Part shown: in pieces, positions 26,302 to 34,195 of the stretch
Layout of the letters: every line of letters starts with the position of its first letter
Numbering within the stretch: position 1 is the stretch's first letter
Notes under the pieces: model-generated
The model's database searches: none
What the model was told of the DNA's origin: nothing
Seen by the model: the letters and a program-made list of their open reading frames with translations, nothing else
Source of the DNA: Clostridia bacterium
Lineage (GTDB): Bacteria; Bacillota_A; Clostridia; Oscillospirales; CAG-382
Length of the DNA: 34,195 nucleotides
Direction of reading: 5' to 3'
Assembly (NCBI GenBank): GCA_017517985.1
Contig: JAFWWX010000122.1
Coordinates: forward strand, 1-34,195
Made by a program: the position numbers and the translations under genes

Positions 26302-26346
26302 AAATAAAAGAAAACCGGTTTTACCTGAAAAGATAAAACCGGTTTT
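26302..26346. terminator. Bidirectional terminator between the sensor kinase and ppa
   Basis: The inverted repeat AAAACCGGTTTTA / TAAAACCGGTTTT (13 bp) has a 10-base loop. On the minus strand the tail is CTTTTATTTG, which suits ppa. Each arm contains the self-complementary 12-mer AAAACCGGTTTT. Confidence 0.85.
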
Positions 26347-26359
26347 GCAGTTGTATTTG

Positions 26360-26893
26360 TTATTTGCAGAACTTATCTATATAGGCATCAAGACACTTTT
26401 TTATAATTTCCTTTGCTTCCTCTCTGCCCATAACATCATTGACCACGGTGTCCTTATGTTCAAGATTTTTGTATACCTTAAAGAAGTGCTTCATTTCACT
26501 GAATACGTGCTTGGGAACCTCGCGTATGTCCTTGAATTCGTTGTAATTTGGGTCTTCAAAAGGGATTGCTACAATTTTTTCATCAAGCTTTCCGCCGTCA
26601 AGCATTGTTATTACCCCTATGGGATAGCAGTGTACAAGACTTAAAGGAACAATATTTTCACTGCAGAGAATCAAAACATCAAGCGGGTCTCCATCGTCAG
26701 CAAAGGTTCTCGGTATAAAACCGTAGTTTGCAGGGTAGTGAGTAGATGTGTACAGAATTCTATCAAGTATTATTGAGCCTGTTTCCTTGTCAAGCTCGTA
26801 TTTGTTTTTTGAGCCTTTTTCTATTTCAACGACAGCTATAAAATCGTCTTCTTTTATTCTTGACGGATTTATGTCGTGCCAGATATTTCCCAT
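26360..26893 (-). CDS. ppa: Inorganic pyrophosphatase (family I, soluble)
   Basis: This 177-residue enzyme hydrolyses pyrophosphate to phosphate, pulling biosynthetic reactions forward. Family I signature: DDGDPLDVLI (near residue 66, three metal-binding aspartates), preceded by HYPANYGFIPRT; the later K-x-x-Y motif is FFKVYKNLE. The sequence is complete. It has its own promoter and an AAGGAAG ribosome binding site. Confidence 0.95.
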   Translation of the reverse strand: MGNIWHDINPSRIKEDDFIAVVEIEKGSKNKYELDKETGSIILDRILYTSTHYPANYGFIPRTFADDGDPLDVLILCSENIVPLSLVHCYPIGVITMLDGGKLDEKIVAIPFEDPNYNEFKDIREVPKHVFSEMKHFFKVYKNLEHKDTVVNDVMGREEAKEIIKKCLDAYIDKFCK

Positions 26894-26923
26894 ATATAAC
26901 TTCCTTTCAAAGGATTTTTTAAG

Positions 26924-26952
26924 ATTATAGCACAGTTTTATGCGATATTCAA
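26924..26952 (-). promoter_or_regulatory. Promoter of ppa
   Basis: Minus strand: TTGAAT (26952-26947), 17 bases, TATAAT (26929-26924) with an extended TG one base before the -10 box. It lies between the bioY 3' end and the ppa start. Confidence 0.65.
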
Positions 26953-26968
26953 GACTATTTTGTCAATT

Positions 26969-27508
26969 TTATAATTTTTTGATGCTTAAAGTTTTTCTTA
27001 TTCTGGAATAAATAAGGTGTGCAAGAAAAAGTTTTATGGTGTCCGGAGCAATAAAAGGCAGTATACAAATAGAGATAGCTTTACTTACCGCAACAGGTTC
27101 AGCAGAATATACAAGAATATACCACAAAGCGCCGGAAATATAGCAAATGGAAAGTCCCAGAATACACCCAAAAATCTTAATGATGTCCTTGTTTCCAAAG
27201 AGCGAAGTAAAAACATATTAAACAAGCGCCGACGGTAAAAGTCCTATAAGAAAACCGCCGCTTGCGCCGAAAACCGCGCCTATGCCAGCACCGAAAGATG
27301 AGAATACCGGAACACCCACAATTCCAAGAAAAATATAAACTGCGGTACAAACAAAAGCTTTTTTTCCGCCAAGACAAAGACAGCAGAGAAAAAAGGCAAA
27401 GGTCTGGAGTGTAAAAGGAATTGCAAAAGGAATGGTTATCCAGGCGCATATTGTCATTAGTGAAACAAATATGGATATTTCACATAAAGCTCTGATTTTC
27501 AATCTCAT
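26969..27508 (-). pseudogene. bioY: Biotin transporter S component BioY, interrupted by an in-frame stop
   Basis: The first part (96 residues from 27508) has the BioY N-terminus: four hydrophobic helices, WITIPFAIPFTLQTFAFFL, then the family block GVPVFSSFGAGIGAVFG and GGFLIGLLPSALV. A TAA at 27218-27220 ends it. The same frame then continues without further stops to 26969 and encodes the missing C-terminal half, including SGALWYILVY and ICILPFIAPDTIKLFLA, typical of BioY. Total length is 179 codons, the family's usual size. The lesion is therefore one nonsense codon, not a frameshift. If real, biotin uptake by this protein is lost. The upstream promoter, BirA operator and AAGAGG ribosome binding site are intact. 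Confidence 0.9.
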
Positions 27509-27547
27509 AATACCTCTTGTAGAAACCCATTATAAAATACAGGTGAA

Positions 27548-27576
27548 ATTATAACACCGAAAAAAAGAATTGTCAA
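27548..27576 (-). promoter_or_regulatory. Promoter of bioY
   Basis: Minus strand: TTGACA (27576-27571), 17 bases, TATAAT (27553-27548), a full consensus. The -35 box lies inside the left half of the BirA-type operator. Confidence 0.88.
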
Positions 27577-27600
27577 CCTTTTGAAAAAATAGTTTACAAT
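27569..27600. promoter_or_regulatory. BirA-type operator shared by bioY and birA
   Basis: The inverted half-sites ATTGTCAAC (27569-27577) and GTTTACAAT (27592-27600) match at 8 of 9 positions with a 14-base spacer. This is the architecture known for BirA operators (TTGTnAAC, spacer of 14-16, GTTnACAA). The site covers the -35 boxes of both divergent promoters, so biotin-charged BirA would repress both genes. Confidence 0.82.
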
Positions 27601-27621
27601 CGTGAAAATATATGTTATAAT
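27593..27621 (+). promoter_or_regulatory. Promoter of birA
   Basis: TTTACA (27593-27598), 17 bases, TATAAT (27616-27621). The -35 box lies in the right half of the BirA operator, implying autoregulation. Confidence 0.82.
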
Positions 27622-27654
27622 GTCAGTATAAGAAACTTTAGTGAGGTGCGAGAC

Positions 27655-28653
27655 ATGCCTGCAAACAAAGATAAAATACTTGCAATATTGCTAAAAGTAA
27701 AGGAATACATATCCGGTGAGGAGATAAGTAAAAGTCTCGGAATCAGCAGAACAGCTGTGAATACAGCAGTCAAAGCTTTGCGAAGTGAAGGCTGTGAAAT
27801 ACAGTCCGTAACGAATAAGGGGTATAAACTTATTAGCAGTACCGATAAACTTTCTGTCGGAAAAATAATGGCACATCTTTCAAAGGAACGGAAGGGAGAT
27901 ATTACCGTTCTTGAAACGGTAAATTCCACAAATAACTATTTAAAGGAGCTGTCGCTTCAAGGGAAAACATCATACGGTGACTGCATTGTTGCAAATGAGC
28001 AAACAAAGGGAAAGGGACGGCTTGGAAGAACATTCTCATCTGTTGCCGATAAGGGAATATACTTGTCATACCTTATAAATCCGAAAGGTCAGTCGCCTCT
28101 TGTGCTTTCACAGATAACCGCCTGGGGAGCTGTTGCAGTAAGGGATGCAATATGCGAGGTGTGCGGTGTTTCTCCAGAGATAAAGTGGGTTAATGACCTT
28201 GTATACGAGGGCAAAAAACTGTGCGGGATACTTACCGAAATGTCAATAGTAGGGGAAAGCACCGAGGCTGAAAATGCGGTTATCGGTATAGGTATAAATG
28301 TAAACCAAAGAAGTGAAGATTTTCCGGATGAAATAAAGGAAATAGCAACCTCCGTTGAAATAATTACCGGAAATGAGCAGGACAGAGCAAGGCTTTGTGC
28401 GGCAGTTGTTGAAAAACTTGACAAGCTTGTTTATGATTTTCCGGAAAATAAAAAATATTACCTTGACCAATACAGAAAAAGCAGTGCAATACTCGGAAAG
28501 AATATAAGAATTATAAAAAATGGTACCGAAAGATTCGGAACAGCTCTTGATATTGACGATGACTTTGGTTTAGAAGTAATGTTTGATGATGGTAAAAAGG
28601 AGACCGTTACTGGCGGGGAGGTAAGTGTCAGAGGGTTTTATGGTTATATATAA
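27655..28653 (+). CDS. birA: Bifunctional biotin-protein ligase / biotin repressor BirA
   Basis: This 332-residue protein has an N-terminal helix-turn-helix (EEISKSLGISRTAVNTAVKAL, about residues 20-45), so it is the regulatory type. The catalytic domain has K-G-K-G-R-L-G-R (biotinyl-AMP loop, near residue 117), KWVNDL (near 180) and KKLCGILTEM. A C-terminal SH3-like domain follows. It attaches biotin to carboxylase carrier proteins and represses biotin genes. I chose the ATG at 27655, with GAGG eight bases upstream, over the in-frame GTG at 27646. Confidence 0.95.
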   Translation: MPANKDKILAILLKVKEYISGEEISKSLGISRTAVNTAVKALRSEGCEIQSVTNKGYKLISSTDKLSVGKIMAHLSKERKGDITVLETVNSTNNYLKELSLQGKTSYGDCIVANEQTKGKGRLGRTFSSVADKGIYLSYLINPKGQSPLVLSQITAWGAVAVRDAICEVCGVSPEIKWVNDLVYEGKKLCGILTEMSIVGESTEAENAVIGIGINVNQRSEDFPDEIKEIATSVEIITGNEQDRARLCAAVVEKLDKLVYDFPENKKYYLDQYRKSSAILGKNIRIIKNGTERFGTALDIDDDFGLEVMFDDGKKETVTGGEVSVRGFYGYI

Positions 28654-28715
28654 TTCTGTCTGTAGCGTCGATAATTTGTTGACTGACTAATGTGCAAATA
28701 TAATGTGAAAACCGA

Positions 28716-28748
28716 AAGGCGTATCTGTAGTTCAGGTACGCCTTTTTT
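28716..28748 (+). terminator. Intrinsic terminator of birA
   Basis: A 12-bp stem AAGGCGTATCTG / CAGGTACGCCTT with one G-U pair and loop TAGTT leads into TTTTTT (28743-28748). Confidence 0.9.
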
Positions 28749-28777
28749 GAAATAATATTTTCGGGAATTGCTATCCA

Positions 28778-29797
28778 CTATTTATTATATACTAAGTTTT
28801 GGCCGTCTTTGTATTTTGCATCTTTCTTAAAATCAAAGCAGTGCCGGATTCCGTCAGTGGCAACAACCTCTCCGTGTTTTGTTATAATAATAGCTTCAAA
28901 ATCGTATTCTGAAGATTTGTAAAATTCAAGTGCCTTTTCCTTTCCCATAACGAAAAGAGCTGTTGACATCCCATCTGCAACCGCACCGTAATCAGAAATG
29001 ACAGCAACACTTTCTATGTCAGATTCTGCAGGATATCCGGTTTTTGGGTCGAGTATATGGTGGTATACTGTTCCGTCTTTTTCAAAGTTTCTTTCATAAG
29101 CGCCGGATACTGCAATATAACAATCGGTAACAGTAACACTGCCTGTAATATCCGAAGTGTCAAAGGGGTTTTTTATGCCTATTTTCCAACCGTCGTTGTT
29201 TTTTTCTGATTTTCCGATACAGGCAATGCTTCCGCCAAAGGATATGACAGCATCGGATATACCCCGACTTTTTAGAAATTCAATACAGTTCTGTGAACTT
29301 TTACCTTTTGCAATACCGCCAAGGTCAAGTAATAAAAGCGGATTTTTCTTGGAGATTTTACCATTGATGATGGTAATATCCGATGGATTGCAATTTTGAA
29401 GTACAGATAGTATTTCGGATTTGCCCGGAACTTCAGGATTTTCATTTTTAATATCCCAAAGCTCTGTAAGAGCTCCCAAAAAAGGTGAGAAGTTACCGTC
29501 TGTGTCTTTGTGGAGCTTTAAAGATTCCAGAATAAGTGCTGTCGTATCTTTGCCAAGAATATTGTCGTCACAAGTCTTGTTGAATATATATAATTCACTT
29601 CCGGAAAAGGTTCTTGAATACTTTTTCTCATCCTCATAAACAAGGCTTTCAAGCTGTTTAAGCGTGTCTGAATCCGCACCCTTTGCATCAACGGTAATAA
29701 AAGTATCCATTGCAAAAAAAGTGTGAGTTGTATATTCCTTCGAGCAGGAAACAAAAATAAACATCAGCGGAATTAAAAGTAAATATATTTTTTTCAT
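28778..29797 (-). CDS. apbE: FAD:protein FMN transferase (ApbE), lipoprotein
   Basis: This extracytoplasmic enzyme of about 339 residues covalently attaches FMN to threonines of electron-transport proteins such as RnfG/NqrC-type subunits. The N-terminus MKKIYLLLIPLMFIFVSC is a lipoprotein signal with the lipid-modified cysteine at residue 18. Motifs: FFAMDTFITV, LDLGGIAKGKSSQ, SFGGSIACIG, HHILDPKTGYPAES, and the C-terminal DGMSTALFVMG with metal-binding residues. I chose the start at 29797 because GGAGG is six bases upstream. A TTGACA lies further upstream (29927-29922) without a good -10 box. No flavoprotein target gene is visible here. Confidence 0.92.
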   Translation of the reverse strand: MKKIYLLLIPLMFIFVSCSKEYTTHTFFAMDTFITVDAKGADSDTLKQLESLVYEDEKKYSRTFSGSELYIFNKTCDDNILGKDTTALILESLKLHKDTDGNFSPFLGALTELWDIKNENPEVPGKSEILSVLQNCNPSDITIINGKISKKNPLLLLDLGGIAKGKSSQNCIEFLKSRGISDAVISFGGSIACIGKSEKNNDGWKIGIKNPFDTSDITGSVTVTDCYIAVSGAYERNFEKDGTVYHHILDPKTGYPAESDIESVAVISDYGAVADGMSTALFVMGKEKALEFYKSSEYDFEAIIITKHGEVVATDGIRHCFDFKKDAKYKDGQNLVYNK

Positions 29798-30006
29798 AAT
29801 AAGCCTCCATTCCGCAAAAGATAGCAAAAGCCGTTAAATGTTTTGCAAATCAAAGTAAAAAATATGCAAAAAACTTAAAAATCTAACTGCAAATGAATAT
29901 TTTCTTCCTATATATAATATGTGTCAAATAGTATGTGCCAATAATGGCGAGATTTTTTATTTCGGTTGTGGGTGTGGTAAATAGTTTTTAGGTAAAAGTC
30001 TCTTTA

Positions 30007-30651
30007 TTATTTGTCTGTAAACTCCGGAAACAGATAGTAGTTATGCTGTCTTTCCCGTGAAAGTGTCGTTTCACCGCCGTGACCGGGATACAGAGTATAA
30101 TCTCCGGGAAGGTCGCGCAGACGCGCAAGTGATTTTTTTATCTGCCCCGTGCTTCCTCCGGGGAAATCCGTTCTTCCAATATTGCTTCCGAAAAGGGTGT
30201 CCCCGGTGAAAATTATATCACCGCACATAAAGCACGCACTTCCGCTAGTGTGTCCGGGGGTGGAAATAACGGTAAAACATTCATCACAAAGCCGGATAAT
30301 ATCGTTGTCGGAAACAGTTGTGATATTTAAATCGGAGTTTACGGTGTAATATTTTCCTGTGCCAAGGTGCGAAAGATTAAGGCTTGGCTCGTAAAGTGCT
30401 TGGAGGTCGTCTTTGTGTATTATAATTTCGGCGCCGGTAAGAGCTGCAAGTTCATTTACCGCCATAATGTGGTCGAAGTGGGCGTGGGTAAGAATAATTT
30501 TGCTGATTTTCAGACCGTTGCGGTCTGCTCTGTTAATTATTCTTTGTGCATTGTCGCCCGGGTCAAAGACAGCACATTCGCACAATCCGTCTGGGACTGC
30601 AATATAGCAGTTGGCTTCATTAAAAGTAGGGTAGAGTGGGATAACTTTCAT
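30007..30651 (-). CDS. Metallo-beta-lactamase fold hydrolase (glyoxalase II-like)
   Basis: This 214-residue protein has the metal motif THAHFDH (near residue 57), then STPGHTSGS (metal His), FTGDTLF (bridging Asp) and LYPGHGGETT (last His). All seven usual metal ligands of the hydroxyacylglutathione hydrolase group are there, but the C-terminal glutathione-binding extension of true glyoxalase II is missing. The physiological thioester substrate is therefore unknown. The start MKVIPLYP at 30651 has AGGAGGG just upstream; the longer frame to 30708 adds nineteen unlikely residues. It lies downstream of valS and its terminator. Confidence 0.9.
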   Translation of the reverse strand: MKVIPLYPTFNEANCYIAVPDGLCECAVFDPGDNAQRIINRADRNGLKISKIILTHAHFDHIMAVNELAALTGAEIIIHKDDLQALYEPSLNLSHLGTGKYYTVNSDLNITTVSDNDIIRLCDECFTVISTPGHTSGSACFMCGDIIFTGDTLFGSNIGRTDFPGGSTGQIKKSLARLRDLPGDYTLYPGHGGETTLSRERQHNYYLFPEFTDK

Positions 30652-30675
30652 AGTCCCTCCTAGTTTTAAAAATGT

Positions 30676-30710
30676 AAAAATCCGGGTGAGGAGCGAAGAA
30701 CTCCTCACCC
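30676..30710 (-). terminator. Terminator of valS
   Basis: A perfect 10-bp stem GGGTGAGGAG / CTCCTCACCC with a 7-base loop lies 8 bases after the valS stop. On the minus strand the tail is GGATTTTTAC. Confidence 0.88.
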
Positions 30711-30718
30711 TTTAATTT

Positions 30719-33337
30719 TTAAAGATTAGCTATCATATCCTCGATGTTCTTAAGCTGAGAAGTGTACTTTTCAAGTTTTTCCCTCTCGCCTGCAATTACC
30801 TTTTCGGGAGCTTTCGCTACAAATTCAGGATTGCCCAGCTTCTTTTCGAGTCTCTCGATTTCCTTTTGTGCTGTTTCCTTTTCCTTTGTAAGTCTAGCTC
30901 TTTCTTTTTCGGTGTCGATAATGTCGCTCATAGGAATATAGAACTTAGCACTGTCAGTACCGATGCTTACAGCTTTGTCGTCATCACAGCTGTCGGCAAA
31001 TACTACCTCGGAGGCACTTGCAAGTTTTTCAAAGAATACTGTTGTGTTTTCGTTGAAAGCATCTTTTGCATCTGTAACAATGATAAGCTGTGCTTTCTTT
31101 GACGGAGGAACATTCATTTCTGCTCTGCGGTTTCTTATTGCACGAATGGCATCAATGATTTTATCCATAGCCTTTTCCTCAGCCTCAAAGCAAAGCTCTG
31201 TATTGTACTTAGGCCATTCTGCCACAATAATCGGCTCGTTGTCAAGAGCAAGAGTCTGCCAAATTTCCTCGGAAATAAAGGGCATAAAGGGGTGAAGGAG
31301 CTTGAGAGTATTTGAAAGTACATACGCAAGAACACTCTGCGCTCTCTTGTTGGAATCTGTACCCTTTTCAAAAAGTCTCGGCTTTACAAGCTCGATGTAC
31401 CAGTCGCAGAAGTAGTCCCAGATAAAGTCATAAAGCTTCTTTGCGGCAACACCAAGCTCAAAGTTGTCAAGGTTTTCTGTGATTCCCTTAACAGCATCGT
31501 TGTAAAGGGAGAGAATCCATTTATCTTCAAGTTCAAGCTTTTCGGGGATTTCAGCCTTTGTATCGTCGTCAAGATTCAGAAGAACAAATCTTGCCGCATT
31601 CCAGATCTTGTTTGCAAAGGCTCTGGAAGCATCCATCTTCTTGTAGGAGAATCTCATGTCGTTTCCGGGGGAGTTACCGGTAACGAGAGTAAATCTCAGA
31701 GCGTCAGCACCGTAGTTTTCAATAACTTCAAGAGGGTCGATGCCGTTGCCGAGGGATTTGGACATTTTTCTGCCCTGTTCGTCACGGACAAGACCATGGA
31801 TAAATACATGTCTGAAGGGTTCTTCTCCCATATGTTCAAGTCCGGAGAATACCATTCTTGCAACCCAGAAGAAGATAATATCATATCCGGTTACGAGTGT
31901 GCTTGTGGGATAGTAATATTTAAGGTCATCGGTATTCTTGGGCCAGCCCATTGTGGAGAAAGGCCAGAGAGCAGAGGAGAACCAGGTGTCAAGTACGTCT
32001 TCCTCCTGACGAAGCGCACCACCGCACTTTTCGCAGGTATGAAGGTCTGTCTTGGATACAAACATTTCACCGCACTTGTCGCAGTAGTATGCAGGGATTC
32101 TGTGACCCCACCAAAGCTGACGGGAAATACACCAGTCGTGTACATTTTCCATCCAGTTTGTATAAGTTTTTGAGAATCTTTCGGGAACAAACTTAACCTT
32201 GCCGTTGTTTACAACTTCAAGAGCAGGCTTTGCAAGAGGCTCCATTTTAACGAACCACTGATTTGAAGTTGTGGGTTCAACTGTAGTTTTACATCTGTAG
32301 CAAGTACCTACATTGTGGCTGTATTCCTCAACCTTTATAAGAAGTCCCTGTTCTTTAAGGTCTTCAACCATAGCCTTACGGCAATCGTATCTGTCCATTC
32401 CCTCGTACTTGCCGGCGTATGAGTTCATTGTGGCATCGTCATTCATAACTTTTACCTGCTCAAGTCTGTGACGAAGTCCAACAAGGAAGTCGTTGGGGTC
32501 ATGGGCTGGGGTGATTTTAACACAACCTGTACCAAAATCTTTTTCAACATATTCGTCGGCAATAATCGGAATTTCTCTGCCTACAAGAGGAAGAATAAGT
32601 GTTTTGCCTACAAGATGAGAGAATCTTTCGTCTTCGGGATTTACCGCAACGGCAGTATCACCAAAAAGGGTTTCCGGTCTTGTTGTTGCAACTGTAAGAT
32701 ATTCATCGGAATCCTTAACCGGGTACTTTATGTACCAGAATGCACCTGCTTGTTCGGAGTATTCAACCTCAGCATCGGAAAGTGCGGTTGCGCAGTGGGG
32801 ACACCAGTTAATAATTCTGTTTCCTCTGTAGATAAGCCCTTTGTTGTAAAGGTTTACAAATACTTCCTTAACTGCATCTGAACAGCCCTCGTCCATTGTA
32901 AATCTCTCGCGTGTCCAGTCGCAGGAGCAACCGAGCTTTTTTAGCTGGCTTATAATTCTGTTTCCGTATTTGTTTTTCCAGTCCCATACTCTTTCAAGGA
33001 ACTTTTCACGGCCAAGGTCGTATCTTGTAAGATTTTCTTCGTTTCTGAGATTTTCTTCAACCTTGATCTGTGTTGCGATACCTGCATGGTCTGTACCCGG
33101 CACCCAGAGAGCGTCATAGCCGTTCATTCTCTTGAATCTTATGAGAATATCCTGGAGTGTGTCGTCAAGAGCGTGACCCATATGAAGCTGTCCTGTTACG
33201 TTTGGTGGGGGAATAACTATAGAATAGGGTTTTCCCTTTTTGCCTGTGGGGGTAAAATAGCCGCCGTCAGACCACATTTTGTAGATTTTGTCCTCAGTAC
33301 CGTGAGGGTTGTATTGTTTTTCGAGTTCCTTTGGCAT
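30719..33337 (-). CDS. valS: Valyl-tRNA synthetase
   Basis: This 872-residue class I aminoacyl-tRNA synthetase charges tRNA-Val. The HIGH box is [15 protein letters not shown] (near residue 46) and the KMSKS box is [14 protein letters not shown] (near 521). The editing domain contains [16 protein letters not shown] four-cysteine zinc site (CDKCGEMF...CEKCGG) sits between. The C-terminal anticodon-binding domain is followed by a coiled-coil arm ([20 protein letters not shown]). The AAAGGAG ribosome binding site is strong. The gap to the upstream gene is only 72 bases, so there is no room for the T-box leader that often controls valS in Firmicutes. Confidence 0.97.
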   Translation of the reverse strand: MPKELEKQYNPHGTEDKIYKMWSDGGYFTPTGKKGKPYSIVIPPPNVTGQLHMGHALDDTLQDILIRFKRMNGYDALWVPGTDHAGIATQIKVEENLRNEENLTRYDLGREKFLERVWDWKNKYGNRIISQLKKLGCSCDWTRERFTMDEGCSDAVKEVFVNLYNKGLIYRGNRIINWCPHCATALSDAEVEYSEQAGAFWYIKYPVKDSDEYLTVATTRPETLFGDTAVAVNPEDERFSHLVGKTLILPLVGREIPIIADEYVEKDFGTGCVKITPAHDPNDFLVGLRHRLEQVKVMNDDATMNSYAGKYEGMDRYDCRKAMVEDLKEQGLLIKVEEYSHNVGTCYRCKTTVEPTTSNQWFVKMEPLAKPALEVVNNGKVKFVPERFSKTYTNWMENVHDWCISRQLWWGHRIPAYYCDKCGEMFVSKTDLHTCEKCGGALRQEEDVLDTWFSSALWPFSTMGWPKNTDDLKYYYPTSTLVTGYDIIFFWVARMVFSGLEHMGEEPFRHVFIHGLVRDEQGRKMSKSLGNGIDPLEVIENYGADALRFTLVTGNSPGNDMRFSYKKMDASRAFANKIWNAARFVLLNLDDDTKAEIPEKLELEDKWILSLYNDAVKGITENLDNFELGVAAKKLYDFIWDYFCDWYIELVKPRLFEKGTDSNKRAQSVLAYVLSNTLKLLHPFMPFISEEIWQTLALDNEPIIVAEWPKYNTELCFEAEEKAMDKIIDAIRAIRNRRAEMNVPPSKKAQLIIVTDAKDAFNENTTVFFEKLASASEVVFADSCDDDKAVSIGTDSAKFYIPMSDIIDTEKERARLTKEKETAQKEIERLEKKLGNPEFVAKAPEKVIAGEREKLEKYTSQLKNIEDMIANL

Positions 33338-33409
33338 AATGTATCTCCTTTTGGTTTGTTGTTGCTGTTATTATATTCTAAATTTATAATTTAAAATTGA
33401 GCCAATGAT

Positions 33410-34195
33410 TTATTCAATTGGAATAATTTCATTCATCACAAGTCCGGTTATCAGCTTCGGATAGAAATAGGTGGACTTTTGAGGCATCTTTTCTCCTGCA
33501 GCTGCAACATCTTTTATCTGACGTACTTTTGTGGAGTTGAGAAGGAAAGAGCAGTTGTAATCACCGGATTTTACTCTCTCTATCGCTTCGTCATAGCTTC
33601 TTGTATAGTTAAGATTAATCTGGTTTGCCATATTTTCTTTGTCGATTCCGAAAATCTTTTCAAGAATAAGGTTGTGAAGTACAGATACATCAAGGCTCTT
33701 ATATGCATCTGATTTTCCTTCGAGCATATTGTCAAGAGCTGACTTTGCTTCGTCATTGTCCTTTAATATAAGCAGGTAAGAATCCTTACCATCAAAATAC
33801 CCGAAGGAGTTTTTGTCTGCATTCTTCAAAAGTGCCTTTTCGAGACATTTCGGACAATTCATCTTTTCAATTTCAAAGTACTGTGACATTCCCTCAAGAG
33901 CCTTTGCAGAATTAAAGTCTTTAAGGTCTTTTACCATTCTGTGAGTGGGGAATACCACAAGTCCCTCGTGGTCGATGTCTGCAAGGAACATCATGCAGTA
34001 GTTACCGGGATGATTTTCATCCTTTATTATTCCGTCCTGGATAAGTTTCTTTTTGAAATTAAGCGCGGTTTCATATCTGTGGTGACCGTCTGCAATATAA
34101 AGTTTTTTGTCTGCAAATGCCTTTTCGATGAAAGCTATGTCTTCGCTATCGTAAACACACCAGAGTCTTTGAACGATACCCTCGTAGTCTGTAAA
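33410..34195 (-). CDS. DUF1015 family protein, 5'-truncated by the window
   Basis: The frame is open to the window edge (262 codons visible including the stop), so the N-terminus is outside. The segment YIADGHHRYETAL near the edge is the hallmark of DUF1015 proteins, and GNYCMMFLADIDHEGLVVFPTHRMV also fits. The molecular function of this widespread family is not established. It lies upstream of valS in the same direction and may be cotranscribed with it. The sequence shows no lesion. Confidence 0.85.
   Translation of the reverse strand, partial: FTDYEGIVQRLWCVYDSEDIAFIEKAFADKKLYIADGHHRYETALNFKKKLIQDGIIKDENHPGNYCMMFLADIDHEGLVVFPTHRMVKDLKDFNSAKALEGMSQYFEIEKMNCPKCLEKALLKNADKNSFGYFDGKDSYLLILKDNDEAKSALDNMLEGKSDAYKSLDVSVLHNLILEKIFGIDKENMANQINLNYTRSYDEAIERVKSGDYNCSFLLNSTKVRQIKDVAAAGEKMPQKSTYFYPKLITGLVMNEIIPIE

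Noticed and set aside
26969..27220. bioY break first read as a frameshift
   Set aside because: Codon-by-codon reading shows the C-terminal half is in the same frame as the N-terminal half; only a TAA separates them.
33338..33409. Possible T-box leader for valS
   Set aside because: The spacer is only 72 bases and holds no specifier hairpin or terminator/antiterminator.

Overview
The window is AT-rich chromosomal DNA from a low-GC Gram-positive anaerobe. It most resembles a gut or rumen Clostridia member of the Oscillospiraceae/Ruminococcaceae type. The evidence is the Firmicutes-style gene order yicC-remA-gmk-rpoZ-priA-def-fmt-rsmB-rlmN-stp-prkC-rsgA-thiN, AAGGAG ribosome binding sites, TTGACA-N17-TATAAT promoters, ECF-type vitamin uptake proteins (QueT, BioY), and a dockerin-type module on a giant surface protein. 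The genus is inference; no rRNA or tRNA gene was seen.

Layout. (1) 3-4460: the C-terminal part of a very large modular secreted protein with beta-helix, Listeria-Bacteroides (InlB B) repeats, two cohesin-like repeats and a terminal dockerin-like module, closed by a strong terminator. (2) 4606-9156, plus strand: a consensus promoter, then an acyl carrier protein and two paralogous acyl-adenylate ligases. Between the two ligases sits a queT-type (queuosine precursor) transporter with its own structured leader, a candidate preQ1 riboswitch. (3) 9271-23561, minus strand: a 14-gene housekeeping operon read from one perfect SigA-type promoter at 23661-23689. It covers RNA turnover, the RemA regulator, GMP kinase, RNA polymerase omega, replication restart, N-formylmethionine handling, rRNA methylation, the PASTA kinase/PP2C phosphatase pair, ribosome assembly GTPase RsgA and thiamine pyrophosphokinase. 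(4) 24045-26285, plus strand: an OmpR-type response regulator and its sensor kinase. (5) 26360-28653: inorganic pyrophosphatase, then divergent bioY and birA sharing a clear BirA-type operator that covers both -35 boxes. (6) 28778-34195, minus strand: an ApbE lipoprotein, a glyoxalase II-like hydrolase, valyl-tRNA synthetase, and a DUF1015 protein cut by the window end.

Two normally intact genes are broken. priA carries a one-base frameshift at about 19845, and bioY carries a single in-frame TAA at 27218-27220 with its second half otherwise intact. Either could be a real lesion or a sequencing/assembly error. The most interesting unexplained items are the ACP plus twin-ligase cassette, a nested three-way-junction RNA element in front of gmk, the structured queT leader inside the ligase cassette, and the surface protein that carries both cohesin-like and dockerin-like modules and repeats a module set about every 2.5 kb.
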